A DNA stretch of 64,000 nt from Marinitoga aeolica (GCF_029910535.1 NZ_CP069362.1:1-64000); one strand, 5' to 3'. Counted from the first letter of the stretch, positions 8,654-18,291 are shown. The notes: generated by a model from the sequence alone, not told the origin. Numbers and translations are program-made.

Positions 8654-9631
8654 ATGGCAATTATAACTATGAGAGAAGCTTTAAGACAAGCCATGGATGA
8701 AGAAATGGCAAGAGATAAAAATATTATATTAATGGGCGAAGAAGTAGCACAATATAATGGTGCGTATAAAGTGAGTCAAGGATTATATGATAAATATGGT
8801 GAAAAAAGAGTTATTGATACACCTATTACCGAAAATGGTTTTGCAGGTGTTGGAATAGGTGCTGCCATGGCAGGTTTAAGACCTATAGTAGAATTTATGA
8901 CCTTCAATTTTGCTCTACAAGCATTTGATCAAATTGTAAATAACGCAGCAAAAATGAGATATATGTCAGGAGGACAATTTAAAGTTCCAGTCGTTTTTAG
9001 AGGGCCAAATGGACCTGCTGAATATCTAAGTTCTCAACATTCTCAAGCAACACAATCATTTTTTGCACATGTACCTGGATTAAAAGTAGTTGCTCCTGGA
9101 ACACCCTATGATGCTAAAGGATTATTAAAATCTGCTATTAGAGATGATAATCCAGTTATATTCTTGGAAAGTGAATTAATGTATTCTTGGGAAGGTGAAG
9201 TGCTTGAAGAAGAATATGTTATTGATATAGGAAAAGCTGATGTGAAAAAAGATGGTTCTGATGTAACTATTATTTCTTATTCAAAACCATTAAAATATGC
9301 AATGGAAAGTGCTGAAATATTAGAAAAAGAGGGTATTAACGTTGAAGTTATTGATATAAGAAGTATTAGACCTTTAGATGAAGAAACAATACTTAATTCT
9401 GTAAAGAAAACAAACAGATGTGTAATTGTAGATGAATCATGGCCATTTGTTAGTGTTGCATCTCATATAGGATGGTTAATTTCACATAAGGCATTTGATT
9501 ATTTAGATGCACCTGTTGAATTAGTTACTTCAGAAGATGTGCCAATGCCTTACAATCACAAATTAGAATTAGCTGCACAACCATCTGTTGAAAAGATTAT
9601 AAAAGCTGTTAAGAAAGTTATGTATATTTAG
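8654..9631 (+). CDS. pdhB: Pyruvate dehydrogenase E1 beta subunit
   Basis: Partner of the E1 alpha subunit, forming an alpha2beta2 enzyme. 325 residues, the usual length. It has MREALRQAMDEEMARD at the N-terminus, DTPITENGFAGVGIGAAMAGLRP (positions about 55-77; catalytic Glu in TEN), SSQHSQATQSFFAHVPGLKV (His-containing active-site loop) and a transketolase C-terminal domain from about 195. The ribosome site is GAGGGAGTGG. Confidence 0.93.
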   Translation: MAIITMREALRQAMDEEMARDKNIILMGEEVAQYNGAYKVSQGLYDKYGEKRVIDTPITENGFAGVGIGAAMAGLRPIVEFMTFNFALQAFDQIVNNAAKMRYMSGGQFKVPVVFRGPNGPAEYLSSQHSQATQSFFAHVPGLKVVAPGTPYDAKGLLKSAIRDDNPVIFLESELMYSWEGEVLEEEYVIDIGKADVKKDGSDVTIISYSKPLKYAMESAEILEKEGINVEVIDIRSIRPLDEETILNSVKKTNRCVIVDESWPFVSVASHIGWLISHKAFDYLDAPVELVTSEDVPMPYNHKLELAAQPSVEKIIKAVKKVMYI

Positions 9632-9643
9632 GAGGACGATAAT

Positions 9644-10879
9644 ATGGCTGAAAAATTATATATGATAGCCTTATCTCCTACGATGGAGAAAGGAACTATC
9701 GTTAAATGGAATATAAAAGAAAATGAATCCTTTTCAGAGGGAGATGTGCTCTGTGAAGTTGAAACAGATAAAACTACAATGGATTATGAAGCTACAGATG
9801 AAGGAACTATATTGAAAATATTAATTCCTGAAGGTGGTAAGGCTGCCGTTGGAGAGCCAATTGCTATTTTCGGTGAACCTGGTGAGGATATTTCCGATTT
9901 ATTATCTGAAGAAAAGGAAGAAATTGAAAATGTTGAAGAAAAAACTCAAATAGAAAAACAAGTAGAAACAAAAAATACTACTATCCCAAAAGAAATACCA
10001 GAAAATAATGATTTAAAGAGAATAAAAATATCACCATTAGCAAGAAAAATTGCATTAATGAAAAAAATTGATATTTCTAAAATTAAAGGTACTGGACCAG
10101 GTGGTAGAATAGTAAAAAGAGATGTGGAAAATTATACTGCAGAACCTGTTCGAACTGTGAAAGAAATCAAAAGAGAGTATGCATCTATACAAGTTGAAAC
10201 AAGAGATGAAGATGTTGTTATTCCATTATCTGATAAAAGAAGAATTATTGGTGAAAGATTATCTCAATCAAAATACACAGCACCTCATTTCTATTTAACT
10301 GTTAGTGTTGATATGAGCAATGTGTTAGAAAATAGAAAAATGCTTAATAAAAAATATAACTTATCATTAAATGCATTTATTATAAAAATTGTTGCAAATA
10401 CATTGAAAAAGCACAGAAGAATTAATGCTACATTAAACAATGATTCTATAATTGAATTTGGTAGAGTTGATATAGCATTAGCAGTTGCGCAAGAAGATGG
10501 ATTAATAACTCCTATCGTAAGGAATGCTGATAAAAAAGGTATTTTACAAATAGATGATGAATTAAAAACATTAATTGATAAGGCTAAAAATAACAAATTA
10601 GATCCAGAAGAATATACAAATGCTACATTTACAATTAGTAATTTGGGTTCATTTGGAGTTGATGAATTCACTGCAATAATTAATCCTCCAGGATCAGCTA
10701 TTTTAGCTATTGGTATGATAAAAGAAACTCCAGTTGTAGAAAATGGAGAAATCGTTATTAAACCTATAATGAAAATGACATTATCATCTGATCATAGAGT
10801 TATAGATGGTGCTTTAGCTGCTGCATTTATGAAAGACTTAAAAGATACATTTGAAAATCCAATATTAGCAATACTTTGA
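9644..10879 (+). CDS. pdhC: Pyruvate dehydrogenase E2 (dihydrolipoamide acetyltransferase)
   Basis: Core of the complex; transfers the acetyl group to CoA. 411 residues with a single N-terminal lipoyl domain (1-78; lipoylated Lys43 in ETDKTTMD), an acidic linker, a peripheral-subunit-binding domain (about 128-165, SPLARKIA...GTGPGGRIVKRDV) and a catalytic domain (about 195-411) with the DHRVIDGA active-site motif near the C-terminus. A single lipoyl domain is the simple Gram-positive or mitochondrial type. Modification would be by the LplA at the head of this operon. Confidence 0.94.
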   Translation: MAEKLYMIALSPTMEKGTIVKWNIKENESFSEGDVLCEVETDKTTMDYEATDEGTILKILIPEGGKAAVGEPIAIFGEPGEDISDLLSEEKEEIENVEEKTQIEKQVETKNTTIPKEIPENNDLKRIKISPLARKIALMKKIDISKIKGTGPGGRIVKRDVENYTAEPVRTVKEIKREYASIQVETRDEDVVIPLSDKRRIIGERLSQSKYTAPHFYLTVSVDMSNVLENRKMLNKKYNLSLNAFIIKIVANTLKKHRRINATLNNDSIIEFGRVDIALAVAQEDGLITPIVRNADKKGILQIDDELKTLIDKAKNNKLDPEEYTNATFTISNLGSFGVDEFTAIINPPGSAILAIGMIKETPVVENGEIVIKPIMKMTLSSDHRVIDGALAAAFMKDLKDTFENPILAIL

Positions 10880-10889
10880 GGTGATAGAT

Positions 10890-12257
10890 ATGAATTATGA
10901 TTTAATAGTTTTAGGTTCAGGACCAGGCGGATATGTTGCTGCTATTAGAGCATCGCAACTTGGATTAAAAACAGCAATTATTGAAAAGGAAAAAGTTGGA
11001 GGTGTTTGTTTAAATATAGGCTGTATCCCTTCAAAGGCTTTAATCCATCAAGCAGAAACTTTTTCTAGAATAAAAGAATTAGAATATATGGGTATAAAAA
11101 TTGATAAGGGTGAATTTGATTATAAAAAGGTATTTGAAAAATCCAGAAAAGCTGCCGACACATTATCAAAAGGTGTTCAGTTTTTATTAAAGAAAAACAA
11201 AATAGAATTAATTCAAGGGTTTGGACAATTAATAAGTAAAAATGAAATTAAAGTTAATGATAAAATATATTCTGCAAAAAATATTTTATTAGCTACTGGA
11301 TCAAAACCAAAATCCATTCCAGGATTTGATATAGATGAAAAACAAATATTAAGTTCTAATGGTGCTTTAATGTTAGAAAAATTGCCTAAATCAATAGCAA
11401 TTATTGGTAGTGGAGTAATAGGTATAGAATTTAGTTATATAATGAATGCTTTTGGTGTTGGAGTTCATATTATAGAAATTATGGACAGAATATTACCTAC
11501 CGAAGATTTAGAAATAGCAGAATTTCTTGAGAAAGTGTATAAAAAAAGAAATATAAAAATATATAAATCTACTAAATCAAAGATTATCGAAAAAACAGAA
11601 AATTCAATTAAATTAGAAGTAAACGGTAAAGATATTATTGAAGTAGAAAAAGTATTAGTTGCTGTAGGAAGAAGTCCTAATACAGAAAACATAGGGTTAG
11701 AAACTGTTGGAATAGAATTAGAAAATGAATATGTTAAAGTAGGTAATTATTATAAGACTAATGTGGAAAATATTTATGCTATTGGAGATATTGTAAAAAC
11801 CCCTCAACTAGCTCATGTAGCTTCAAAAGAAGGAGAAATTGTTGTAGAACATATTGCTGGATTAGAAACAGAAGAATTTATTGATTTAAATAAAATTCCT
11901 TCTGCTATTTATTCAGAACCACAAATAGCAAGTTTTGGTTTAACAGAAGAAAAATTAAAAGAATTAAAAATTGAATATAATAAATTTTCATTCCCATATA
12001 GGGGTGTTGGTAAATCAGTAGCAATAGAAAAGTCTGAAGGTTTTGTAAAAATACTAACTGATAAGACAACAAATGAAATTTTAGGAGCACATATTATTGG
12101 TGCTGAAGCTACAGAATTAATCCATGAAGTTTTACTTGCAAAAAATGCAGAATTATTACCTGAAGATATTGCAAAAATGATACATGCACACCCTACTCTA
12201 TCTGAAGGTATTATGGAAGCATTTAGAGGTATTGAAGGCTGGGCAATCCACATTTAA
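10890..12257 (+). CDS. lpdA: Dihydrolipoyl dehydrogenase (E3)
   Basis: FAD enzyme that reoxidises dihydrolipoamide with NAD+. 455 residues. It has an FAD-binding GSGPGGYVAAIRA, the redox disulfide GGVCLNIGCIPSKAL, an NAD-binding GSGVIGIEF and the C-terminal HAHPTLSEGIMEA with the His-Glu dyad. ATG 10890 is used because GAGGTGAT (10879-10886) precedes it; an in-frame GTG at 10881 overlaps that site. It ends the operon at a strong terminator. Confidence 0.95.
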   Translation: MNYDLIVLGSGPGGYVAAIRASQLGLKTAIIEKEKVGGVCLNIGCIPSKALIHQAETFSRIKELEYMGIKIDKGEFDYKKVFEKSRKAADTLSKGVQFLLKKNKIELIQGFGQLISKNEIKVNDKIYSAKNILLATGSKPKSIPGFDIDEKQILSSNGALMLEKLPKSIAIIGSGVIGIEFSYIMNAFGVGVHIIEIMDRILPTEDLEIAEFLEKVYKKRNIKIYKSTKSKIIEKTENSIKLEVNGKDIIEVEKVLVAVGRSPNTENIGLETVGIELENEYVKVGNYYKTNVENIYAIGDIVKTPQLAHVASKEGEIVVEHIAGLETEEFIDLNKIPSAIYSEPQIASFGLTEEKLKELKIEYNKFSFPYRGVGKSVAIEKSEGFVKILTDKTTNEILGAHIIGAEATELIHEVLLAKNAELLPEDIAKMIHAHPTLSEGIMEAFRGIEGWAIHI

Positions 12258-12267
12258 CACTTTATAA

Positions 12268-12298
12268 ACAAAGCAGCTACAAATTGTAGCTGCTTTGT
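12268..12298. terminator. Bidirectional terminator between lpdA and cysK
   Basis: A 13-bp perfect stem (12268-12280 with 12286-12298, ACAAAGCAGCTAC arms), with a 5-nt loop, lies between convergent genes. The flanking T-runs are short, so efficiency is uncertain. Confidence 0.8.
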
Positions 12299-13185
12299 TA
12301 TAATAAACTCAAATATTTATCTCCAAAATCTGGTGCCACAGTAACTATCTTTTTATCAGGATATTTTTCTGCTAATTTTTTTGCTGCTAATATATTTGCA
12401 GCAGCTGATATTCCAACAAATAATCCTTCTTTTTTTGCTAAAATATCCTGCATTTCAAATGCTTCTTCATCTTTTATTGTAATTACCTCATCTAAAATAG
12501 AAACATCTAAATTTTTCGGAATAAATCCTGCTCCTATCCCTTGAATTCTGTGTTTTCCAGGCTGTTTCCCCGATATAACTGCTGAATTTTCAGGTTCAAC
12601 TGCTATTATTTTTATTTTATCTCTAAAAAATCTTTTTAATACTTTTCCTGTCCCAGTTATTGTTCCACCGGTTCCAACACCAGCTACAAAAATATCTAAA
12701 TTATAATCCATTTGTTTTAATATTTCTGGTCCTGTTGTTAATTCATGTGCTAAAACATTTGCTGGATTTTCAAATTGATTTGGCATATATGCATTTTTCT
12801 CATTTACTATTTCTAAAGCCTTTTCTATGGAACCTTTCATTCCTTTATCAGCTGGAGTTAATATTAATTCTGCCCCATACTTTTCTAATATCTTTCTTCT
12901 TTCTATACTCATACTTTCTGGCATAGTTAATATAACTCTATAACCTCTGTACTTTCCAATTGCTGCCAAAGCTATACCTGTATTTCCACTTGTAGGTTCT
13001 ACTATAATATTATTATCTTTACCTAATTTTCCTTCTATTTCTGCTTTTCTAAGCATAAAATATGCTGCTCTATCTTTTACACTACCTGTTATATTATTTT
13101 TTTCAAGCTTTACAAATATTTTATTAGGTTTTACAATTTTTGAGAGTGTTATTATAGGTGTACCACCAATTCCTCTATCAAACAT
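12298..13185 (-). CDS. cysK: Cysteine synthase (O-acetylserine sulfhydrylase)
   Basis: PLP enzyme making cysteine from O-acetylserine and sulfide. 295 residues with the PLP-lysine motif NITGSVKDRAA (about K42), substrate loop EPTSGNTGIA (about 63-72) and phosphate-binding GVGTGGTITGTGK. Slightly short at both ends compared with the family (about 305-315). Monocistronic behind a consensus-like promoter. Serine O-acetyltransferase is not in the window, and cystathionine-beta-synthase-like use of other serine esters is possible. Confidence 0.9.
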   Translation of the reverse strand: MFDRGIGGTPIITLSKIVKPNKIFVKLEKNNITGSVKDRAAYFMLRKAEIEGKLGKDNNIIVEPTSGNTGIALAAIGKYRGYRVILTMPESMSIERRKILEKYGAELILTPADKGMKGSIEKALEIVNEKNAYMPNQFENPANVLAHELTTGPEILKQMDYNLDIFVAGVGTGGTITGTGKVLKRFFRDKIKIIAVEPENSAVISGKQPGKHRIQGIGAGFIPKNLDVSILDEVITIKDEEAFEMQDILAKKEGLFVGISAAANILAAKKLAEKYPDKKIVTVAPDFGDKYLSLL

Positions 13186-13257
13186 TTTTCTCCCTCCTTA
13201 TGAAATTTATCACAAATAGTATATATAAATTCAGACAATTTTTATCTTGTTTCTTCC

Positions 13258-13286
13258 ATTATATCAAATTGGATAAAAAAAGTCAA
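13258..13286 (-). promoter_or_regulatory. Promoter of cysK
   Basis: TTGACT (13281-13286), exactly 17 nt and TATAAT (13258-13263) on the minus strand. The roughly 60-nt leader shows no hairpin or leader ORF. Confidence 0.85.
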
Positions 13287-13369
13287 GTTAAAAAATCACA
13301 AATTATATTACATATATATGATATAATATAATTATAATAAAATTCAAATTTTGCATTGGGGGGATTATA

Positions 13370-14842
13370 ATGTCATATTATTTAGCTATTGATGAAGGCA
13401 CAAGTAGTACAAGGACGTTATTATTTAATGAAAATTTTAAATTAGTAGATTATGTTCAGAAAGAAATTAATATGTATTATCCACACCCAGGATGGGTTGA
13501 ACAAGATGCTGAAGAATTATATCAAAAAACTGAAGAAACAATGATAGAAGTATTAGAAAAAAATAATGTTTCCTGGAATGAAATTATTGGAATTGGTATT
13601 ACAAACCAAAGAGAAACTATTGTAGCTTGGGATAAAAATACAGGAAAGCCATTATATAATGCTATTGTCTGGCAATGTAGAAGAACTGCAGATATATTAA
13701 ATAGGTTTCCTGTAAGTTTTTGGACTGAGGTTAGGAGAAAAACTGGTCTTGTTAAAGATCCATATTTTTCTGGATCTAAAATATTATGGTTGATTGAAAA
13801 TGTTGATGAAGTAAAAAATGCGTATGATAATGGAAATTTAAAAGTTGGAACAATAGAATCATGGTTAGCATTTAAATTATCTGGTAAACATGTATCAGAT
13901 GTATCAAATGCATCAAGAACTCAATTAATGAATATTCACACATTAGATTGGGATGACGAAATATTAAAAACCTTTGGAATAAAAAAAGAGATATTACCAG
14001 AAATTGTAAACACTGCTATTGAAAATGGTATAGAAACAAAATTTGGACCTAAAATATATGGTATGATAGGAGATCAACAATCTGCACTTTTTGGACAAAG
14101 AGCATTTGAAGTAGGAGATGCTAAATGTACGTATGGTACTGGTGCATTTGTTTTAATGAATTCAGGAAGTACTCCACCAAAACCACATCCCGGATTATTA
14201 ACCTCTGTTGGATGGAAAATAAATGAAGAAGCTATATATTCTTTAGAAGGAAGTATATTTACTGTAGGCGCTTTCTTTAAATGGTTAAAAGATATTAAAA
14301 TGATAGACGAATATGAAGATTTAGAAAATTATTCAAGAAATACAGATAATGGTGGAATATATATAGTCCCAGCATTGAGTGGTTTAGGATCTCCATATTG
14401 GGATTCAGATGCTAGAGGATTAATTATTGGTTTAACTAGAGCTACTAAAAAAGAAAATATTATTAGAGCCGCTTTAGAATCTGTTGCGTTTAGTGTTAGA
14501 GAAGTCATTGATTCAATGCAAGAAGCTGTTTGGACAAAAATTAAAAAGATGAATGTTGATGGTGGAGCTACAAAAAATAGATTATTAATGGAAATTCAAA
14601 GTGATTTGATTAATGCAGAAATATTTGTTCCTGAATTCCAGGAAATCACAGCGTTAGGTGCAGCATTTATGGCTGCTATTGGTTCAAAAAATATTTCTAT
14701 TAATGACATAAAAAATTTGCATTTTTCAGGTATAAAGATAATGCCTAACAATTCAGATAAAATAGAAAAAGAATATTATATTTGGAAGGAGGCCGTTCTA
14801 AGATCAAGAGGCTGGATAAAATCAACGAATATAAGTTATTAG
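13370..14842 (+). CDS. glpK: Glycerol kinase
   Basis: Phosphorylates glycerol to glycerol 3-phosphate using ATP. 490 residues with the FGGY N-terminal signature IDEGTSSTRTLLF, substrate residues in GITNQRETIVAWD and WQCRRT, and the C-terminal FGGY signature GGATKNRLLMEIQSDLI (about 401-417). The canonical 'DQQSALFGQ' loop is present. No glycerol facilitator or dehydrogenase is adjacent. The AT-rich upstream region holds several TATAAT matches without a clear -35. Its 3' end overlaps tsaE. Confidence 0.95.
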   Translation: MSYYLAIDEGTSSTRTLLFNENFKLVDYVQKEINMYYPHPGWVEQDAEELYQKTEETMIEVLEKNNVSWNEIIGIGITNQRETIVAWDKNTGKPLYNAIVWQCRRTADILNRFPVSFWTEVRRKTGLVKDPYFSGSKILWLIENVDEVKNAYDNGNLKVGTIESWLAFKLSGKHVSDVSNASRTQLMNIHTLDWDDEILKTFGIKKEILPEIVNTAIENGIETKFGPKIYGMIGDQQSALFGQRAFEVGDAKCTYGTGAFVLMNSGSTPPKPHPGLLTSVGWKINEEAIYSLEGSIFTVGAFFKWLKDIKMIDEYEDLENYSRNTDNGGIYIVPALSGLGSPYWDSDARGLIIGLTRATKKENIIRAALESVAFSVREVIDSMQEAVWTKIKKMNVDGGATKNRLLMEIQSDLINAEIFVPEFQEITALGAAFMAAIGSKNISINDIKNLHFSGIKIMPNNSDKIEKEYYIWKEAVLRSRGWIKSTNISY

Positions 14843-15261
14843 AAATAGCAAAAAATATATCTGAATATGCTTTCCCTGGAATGATAGTATTATTATATGG
14901 TGATTTGGGTACTGGTAAAACAACTTTCACAAAAGGTTTTATTAGAAGTCTTTTAAAAGATGATTCATTATCAGTAACATCACCAACTTTTGCATTAGTT
15001 AAAGTATATGATAATGATTACAAAATATATCATGTGGATTTATATAGACTCTCTGATCCGGAAGAAATTCCATATGTTGGTCTTTTTGAGGATTCAGAAG
15101 GTATATATTTAATAGAATGGCCAGAAAGATTAGATTATTATATTCCAGACGAATATTTAGAAATAAAATTATATTATAACATTGAAGATATGACAAAAAG
15201 AGATATAGAAATTGAAGCTATAGGTGAAAAATATAAAATTTTCGAGGAGGCTTTAAAATGA
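14782..15261 (+). CDS. tsaE: tRNA threonylcarbamoyladenosine biosynthesis ATPase TsaE
   Basis: P-loop ATPase of the t6A-tRNA modification complex. Walker A is GDLGTGKTTF (about 41-50), followed by SPTFALVKVY and HVDLYRL, as in the family. The start is unclear. The only standard codon is TTG 14782, inside glpK, but the strong AAGGAGG (14786-14792) lies after it. Family length points to a start near residues 6-8, where an in-frame ATC (14803) is 10 nt from that site. The end overlaps ychF by 4 bp. Confidence 0.9.
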   Translation: MEGGRSKIKRLDKINEYKLLEIAKNISEYAFPGMIVLLYGDLGTGKTTFTKGFIRSLLKDDSLSVTSPTFALVKVYDNDYKIYHVDLYRLSDPEEIPYVGLFEDSEGIYLIEWPERLDYYIPDEYLEIKLYYNIEDMTKRDIEIEAIGEKYKIFEEALK

Positions 15262-16337
15262 AAATAGGTATTTTAGGATTACCTTTAACAGGAAAAACTA
15301 CAATTTTTTCCCTTTTGACAAATAAACCATATGATGGCAGTTACAAGCAAGATGCTGAAGAAAGAGTAGCAAATGTTATGGATGAAAGGCTTGAAAAATT
15401 AACTGCTATGTATAATCCAAAGAAAACAGTTCATGCTACCTTAAATTTTATTGATATTCCAAGTTATAACACATCTGCAGATAGGAAAGAAAAAAATAGA
15501 ATATTACAAATGATTCAAACTGTTGATGCCATAATATTAGTAATAAGAGCATTTAAAAATGATTCTGTTCCTTTCCCAGAAGGTGCTGAAACGCCAACAG
15601 ATCAATTGGACACTTTAAAGACTGAACTTATTATAAGGGATTTGGAAGTTGTTGAAAATAGATTAACAAGATTAATAGAACAAAATAAAAAGAAAAAGCC
15701 AACAAAAGAAGAGGAAAGACAGGTAAAGATTTTAAATGAAATAAAACCTATTTTAGAAGATGGAAAATTTGCTTCAAAAATTGAGTTAAGCGAAGATGAC
15801 AAAAAATTAATTAGTTCTTTAGCATTGTTTACGCTAAAACCAATAATCACAGTAGTAAATGTTGATGAAGATCAATTAATGAGTGGCGAATATCCTGGAA
15901 AAGATGAATTGATTAATACATGTAAAGAAGAAAACTTTGCATATATTGAAATTTGTGGAAAAACAGAAGCTGATTTGATTGAACTTGAACCTGAAGAAAA
16001 AGAAGAATTTATGAAAGAATTGGGTATTGAGAGACCTGGTATCGCAAGATTGTCTAAAACTGTTTATGATCATTTAGGATTAATAACTTTCTTTACTGTT
16101 GGTGAAGATGAAGTGAGAGCCTGGACGATTAATCAAGGTACTACCATGAAAAAAGCTGCCGGTAAAATTCATACAGATTTAGAAAAAGGATTTGTAAAAG
16201 CTGAAGTTATGCATTATGATGACTTAATTAGATTAGGTTCAGAAGAAGAGGTTAAAAAAGCTGGATTATGGAGATTAGCTGGAAAAGAAGAAATTGTAAG
16301 AGATGGTGATATATTAACTATAAGAGCAAATGCATAG
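15258..16337 (+). CDS. ychF: Ribosome-associated P-loop ATPase/GTPase YchF (OLA1 family)
   Basis: Obg-related ribosome-binding NTPase with a TGS domain. 359 residues. The P-loop is GLPLTGKTTIFSLLT, somewhat unlike the usual GLPNVGKSTLFNALT; the family normally shows NVGKS. FIDIP replaces the DxPG motif. The usual NKxD guanine motif is seen only as VVNVDEDQ, consistent with the ATP preference of the family. The TGS domain covers about 275-359. The start ATG overlaps the tsaE stop (ATGA). Confidence 0.85.
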   Translation: MKIGILGLPLTGKTTIFSLLTNKPYDGSYKQDAEERVANVMDERLEKLTAMYNPKKTVHATLNFIDIPSYNTSADRKEKNRILQMIQTVDAIILVIRAFKNDSVPFPEGAETPTDQLDTLKTELIIRDLEVVENRLTRLIEQNKKKKPTKEEERQVKILNEIKPILEDGKFASKIELSEDDKKLISSLALFTLKPIITVVNVDEDQLMSGEYPGKDELINTCKEENFAYIEICGKTEADLIELEPEEKEEFMKELGIERPGIARLSKTVYDHLGLITFFTVGEDEVRAWTINQGTTMKKAAGKIHTDLEKGFVKAEVMHYDDLIRLGSEEEVKKAGLWRLAGKEEIVRDGDILTIRANA

Positions 16338-16346
16338 GAGGAAAAG

Positions 16347-17381
16347 ATGAGAAAACCATTATACGAAGTAAAAGATTTTGATTATTATTTACCAGATGAA
16401 TATATAGCTCAAAAGCCTGTTGAACCAAGAGATTCATCCAGACTAATGGTTTTAAATAGAAAAGAAAAAAGCATTGAACACAAGATTTTCAGAAACATTA
16501 TTGATTATTTACATCCTGGTGATTTATTGGTTGTAAATAATACCAAAGTAATTCCTGCCAGATTATATGGTCAAAAAACAACAGGTGCAAAAGTAGAAGT
16601 TTTATTATTAGAAAAAACTCATGAAGAAAACACATGGAAAGCTTTGGTAAAACCTGGTTCTAAATTAAAAACGGGAGCAGAAATTAAATTTTCAGATAAT
16701 TTATTTGCAAAGATAGTTCAACACAACAACGATGGTTCGAGAATAATAAAATTCTTTTCAAATTCTGATGTTTGGGAAGAAATTGAAAAAATAGGTAATA
16801 TGCCTTTACCACCTTATATAAAAAATTATAATGGCCCAAAAGAAAGATATCAAACTACTTATGCCAAAGTTCAAGGTGCTGTAGCCGCACCAACTGCAGG
16901 GCTTCATTTTACAAAGGCATTAATTGAAAATATCAAAAATAAAGGAATTGAATTTGCTGAAGTTACTCTTCATGTGGGTTTAGGAACTTTTAGACCTGTA
17001 AAAGTAGATAACATTGAAGAACATGAAATGCATGAGGAATATTATGAAGTTCCAGAAGAAACAATTAAAAAAATAAGAGAATATAAAAATAATGATGGAA
17101 GAATTATCAGCGTTGGAACTACAGTAGTCAGAACCTTAGAGACTATAGCTAATTTACCTAAGCAGGATGCATATATGGGAACAACTGATATTTTCATTTA
17201 TCCACCATATGAATTTAAAATGATAGATGCTTTAATAACTAATTTTCATTTACCAAAATCAACTCTATTAATGTTAGTTGCAGCTTTTGGAGGATACGAT
17301 TTTATTATGAATGCTTATAAAATTGCTGTTCAAGAAAAATATAGATTTTTTTCATTTGGTGATTCAATGTTTATTTATTAA
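16347..17381 (+). CDS. queA: S-adenosylmethionine:tRNA ribosyltransferase-isomerase QueA
   Basis: Transfers and isomerises the ribosyl moiety of SAM to preQ1-tRNA, making epoxyqueuosine. 344 residues, the expected length. It has YDYYLPDEYIAQKP-like start residues, DSSRLMVLNR, VNNTKVIPARLYG, APTAGLHFT, ITNFHLPKSTLLMLV and a C-terminal FGDSMFIY. It follows ychF by 9 nt with an AGGAGG site. Confidence 0.96.
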   Translation: MRKPLYEVKDFDYYLPDEYIAQKPVEPRDSSRLMVLNRKEKSIEHKIFRNIIDYLHPGDLLVVNNTKVIPARLYGQKTTGAKVEVLLLEKTHEENTWKALVKPGSKLKTGAEIKFSDNLFAKIVQHNNDGSRIIKFFSNSDVWEEIEKIGNMPLPPYIKNYNGPKERYQTTYAKVQGAVAAPTAGLHFTKALIENIKNKGIEFAEVTLHVGLGTFRPVKVDNIEEHEMHEEYYEVPEETIKKIREYKNNDGRIISVGTTVVRTLETIANLPKQDAYMGTTDIFIYPPYEFKMIDALITNFHLPKSTLLMLVAAFGGYDFIMNAYKIAVQEKYRFFSFGDSMFIY

Positions 17382-17409
17382 TATAATTTCACATGGGTGG
17401 TGGGGTGGT

Positions 17410-18285
17410 TTGAATAAAAAAACTATTGGAATTTTATATATGCTATTAACTGTTATCTTTTGGGGTATCTCATTTGTTGCTACAAAAATAATTGTTCAAA
17501 ATATTCCGCCTATAACAGCGGCTTTTTTAAGATTCTTTTTAGCTACTGCTGTATTATTAATTTTTATTAGAAAGGAAATTAAATATACAAAAAAAGAATT
17601 ATTATATGTAATGCTCTCTGGTTTTTTTGGTGTTACTGCGTATTTTTTGTTTGAAAATACCGCTTTGCAATATACGACTCCCACAAATGGTTCTTTAATT
17701 ATTTCTGCGACACCTGTGATGTATTTGTTTTTTTCTGACATTTTAAAAAAATCTTTTTCTCATAAAATGAGATATTTGGGAACTTTATTAGCTTTTTCAG
17801 GAGTAGCAGCCATTGTTTTAAATGGTAGATTTATTTTAAAATTAAATCCAATTGGCGATATGTTAATGTTCGGTGCATCATTTTCATGGATTTTTTATAC
17901 AATTTTTATTGAAAAACTACATCATCATGATAATTTGATTATTACCAAGGATTTAAATTTTTATGGAATGTTATTCTTTTTACCATTTGTTTTTTTTGAA
18001 TTAAAAGGTAGTGGTACATGCCCTCTATTCCAATTATGGTTTCAACCAAAAGTCATAGTTGCTTTTATTTTTCTCAGTATCTTTTGTACTGCATTAGGAT
18101 ATATATGGTGGAATAAAGCCATAAGACTTGCTGGTGCAAAAACAACAACAAATGGTATCTTTTTTATACCTATAGTTACTGTTATTTCAGATGCTATAAT
18201 TTTAAAAAATATTCCAAATTTATATACTATTTTAGGAGTTATCTTAGTTTTATTAGGAAATTATATAGCCGAAATAAGAGATTAA
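17410..18285 (+). CDS. EamA-family (DMT) permease
   Basis: Inner-membrane drug/metabolite transporter superfamily protein. About ten hydrophobic segments over 291 residues form two EamA repeats (about 8-135 and 150-285). The start used is TTG 17410, preceded by the G-rich ribosome site GGGTGGTGGGG; an upstream ATG at 17311 would overlap queA by 71 nt. The substrate cannot be predicted. A second EamA protein lies at 27104, on the other strand. Confidence 0.82.
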   Translation: MNKKTIGILYMLLTVIFWGISFVATKIIVQNIPPITAAFLRFFLATAVLLIFIRKEIKYTKKELLYVMLSGFFGVTAYFLFENTALQYTTPTNGSLIISATPVMYLFFSDILKKSFSHKMRYLGTLLAFSGVAAIVLNGRFILKLNPIGDMLMFGASFSWIFYTIFIEKLHHHDNLIITKDLNFYGMLFFLPFVFFELKGSGTCPLFQLWFQPKVIVAFIFLSIFCTALGYIWWNKAIRLAGAKTTTNGIFFIPIVTVISDAIILKNIPNLYTILGVILVLLGNYIAEIRD

Positions 18286-18291
18286 TCTAAA

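Noticed and set aside
10291-10671. 126-codon antisense ORF inside pdhC
   Set aside because: Shadow of a well-conserved coding sequence; no ribosome site, no family resemblance.
13287-13369. Leader peptide or attenuator before cysK or glpK
   Set aside because: No terminator hairpin or short ORF with a control-codon run was found in the interval on either strand.
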